Below, one piece after another: positions 63,319-64,000 of a stretch of 64,000 nt of DNA. Source of the DNA: Limnohabitans sp. G3-2 (GTDB lineage: Bacteria > Pseudomonadota > Gammaproteobacteria > Burkholderiales > Burkholderiaceae_C); NCBI RefSeq assembly GCF_002778275.1, contig NZ_NESG01000002.1, forward strand, positions 62,001-126,000. The letters run 5' to 3'. The notes under the pieces were generated by a model that did no database searches, had not been told where the DNA came from, and saw nothing but the letters and a program-made list of their open reading frames with translations. Both the position numbers and the translations under genes were made by a program. Numbering within the stretch: position 1 is the stretch's first letter; every line of letters starts with the position of its first letter.

Positions 63319-64000
63319 TTAGGTGCCGCGCACTGTCTTGAGCGCCAGCACCAAGTCCGCCCAGGCCTTGGCCTTGTCGGGCAGGTTGCGCAGCAGCGAA
63401 TCGGGGTGGTAGGTCGCCACCACGGGCACGCCTTGGTAGCTGTGAATTTGGCCGCGCAATTTGCCCAGCGGCTCGCTCGATTGCAGCACCGCTTGAATCG
63501 AAAACCGCCCCATCACCACAATGACTTTGGGTTGGACCAGGGCCACCTGCCGCGCCAAATACGGCGCGCATGTGGCCAGCTCTTGCGGGCTGGGGTTGCG
63601 GCTGCCGGGCAGGCGGCACTTGAGGCTGCTGGTGACGTAGACCGCCCCTTCGCCTTTGGCCTCGCGGCTCAAACCGACGGCCATGAGCATGTTGTCCAGC
63701 AAGCGCTTGGCAGGGCCGACAAACGGCTCGCCATGCTGGCCTTCGGCTTCGACCTGCGGGTCACCAATGACCAACCAATCGGCTTGCACATCGCCCACAC
63801 CGAACACGGCCTGCTGGCGGTTCGCGCACAAATCACAGGCCTGGCAAGTGGCCACCGTGGTTTGCAAGGCCGCCCAATCCATCTGGTCCACGCCCTCGGC
63901 CAAGGGCTGGCCCACCCGCACTTCGGTCACCGGCATGGGGGCCACAGCAGGCTTGGGGGCTGGGGCCGCAGGCCTAGTCACAGGGGGCGCGGCGGGGGCC
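63319..64000 (-). CDS. Uracil-DNA glycosylase, family 4-type (5' end cut by window edge)
   Basis: Excises uracil from DNA. At least 220 codons are visible; the frame stays open to 64000, so the start is probably outside the window, and the GTG at 63981 is only an internal possibility. The catalytic segments are C-D-L-C with upstream C-Q-A-C (cysteine-rich, as in iron-sulfur UDGs), G-D-P-Q-V-E-A-E-G-Q-H-G-E-P-F-V-G, VYVTSSLKCRLPGSRNPSPQ and ATYHPDSLLR. The N-terminal Ala/Pro-rich linker is common in betaproteobacterial members. Confidence 0.88.
   Translation of the reverse strand, partial: APAAPPVTRPAAPAPKPAVAPMPVTEVRVGQPLAEGVDQMDWAALQTTVATCQACDLCANRQQAVFGVGDVQADWLVIGDPQVEAEGQHGEPFVGPAKRLLDNMLMAVGLSREAKGEGAVYVTSSLKCRLPGSRNPSPQELATCAPYLARQVALVQPKVIVVMGRFSIQAVLQSSEPLGKLRGQIHSYQGVPVVATYHPDSLLRNLPDKAKAWADLVLALKTVRGT

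Noticed and set aside
60980-63322. 780-codon open frame antisense to the amidase and EamA genes
   Set aside because: It overlaps two well-supported genes on the other strand and has the low-complexity composition of an antisense frame.

Overview
The window looks like a chromosomal segment of a Burkholderiales betaproteobacterium, most likely Comamonadaceae. This rests on gene content and order: leuS-lptE-holA-proA on one strand, bamE divergent from fur, hpf-ptsN-hprK, a single-chain PntA, and a generally GC-rich composition. No rRNA or tRNA gene was found. Genus assignment is not possible from the sequence alone.

Layout. 1-30 kb is mostly core genome: glutathione and proline synthesis (gshA, proA), replication (holA, ssb), outer-membrane assembly (lptE, bamE), translation (leuS, mnmA, hpf), an ExbB/ExbD pair, dapB, Fur, the nitrogen-PTS/HPr-kinase genes, CorA, pntAB, a FadD-type ligase, two MFS transporters and uvrA. 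30-37 kb holds small redox and lipid genes: a glutaredoxin, a hotdog thioesterase behind a truncated MerR gene, a beta-lactamase-fold hydrolase, an acyl-CoA ligase, a GST and an acyl-CoA dehydrogenase. REP-like elements, some amplified in tandem, sit in several intergenic gaps.

37.1-49.7 kb is a defence island: a 47-repeat, 46-spacer CRISPR array, its leader, and a complete type I-F operon (cas1, cas2-3, csy1, csy2, csy3, cas6f) on the minus strand. Upstream of cas1 I found a short open stretch without a start codon that reads as the N-terminus of a Cas3 of another subtype, probably I-E. This suggests the I-F module replaced an older CRISPR system. A BrnT/BrnA toxin-antitoxin pair lies divergently next to it. 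Two neighbouring spacers are near-copies of each other, as expected if the array was updated against related variants of one target.

49.7-62.3 kb contains pyrF and then a tightly packed catabolic operon (about 51.4-61.1 kb) divergent from a GntR/FCD regulator: family III CoA-transferase, crotonase, NitT/TauT-type ABC importer, PuuE-like deacetylase, SDR, acyl-CoA dehydrogenase, second crotonase and MmgE/PrpD protein, with a convergent amidase. The first crotonase and the SDR lack their usual catalytic residues. The substrate is unknown; import, opening of an amide or imide, CoA activation and a beta-oxidation-like sequence is my inference. The window ends with an EamA exporter and a family 4-type uracil-DNA glycosylase cut by the window edge.
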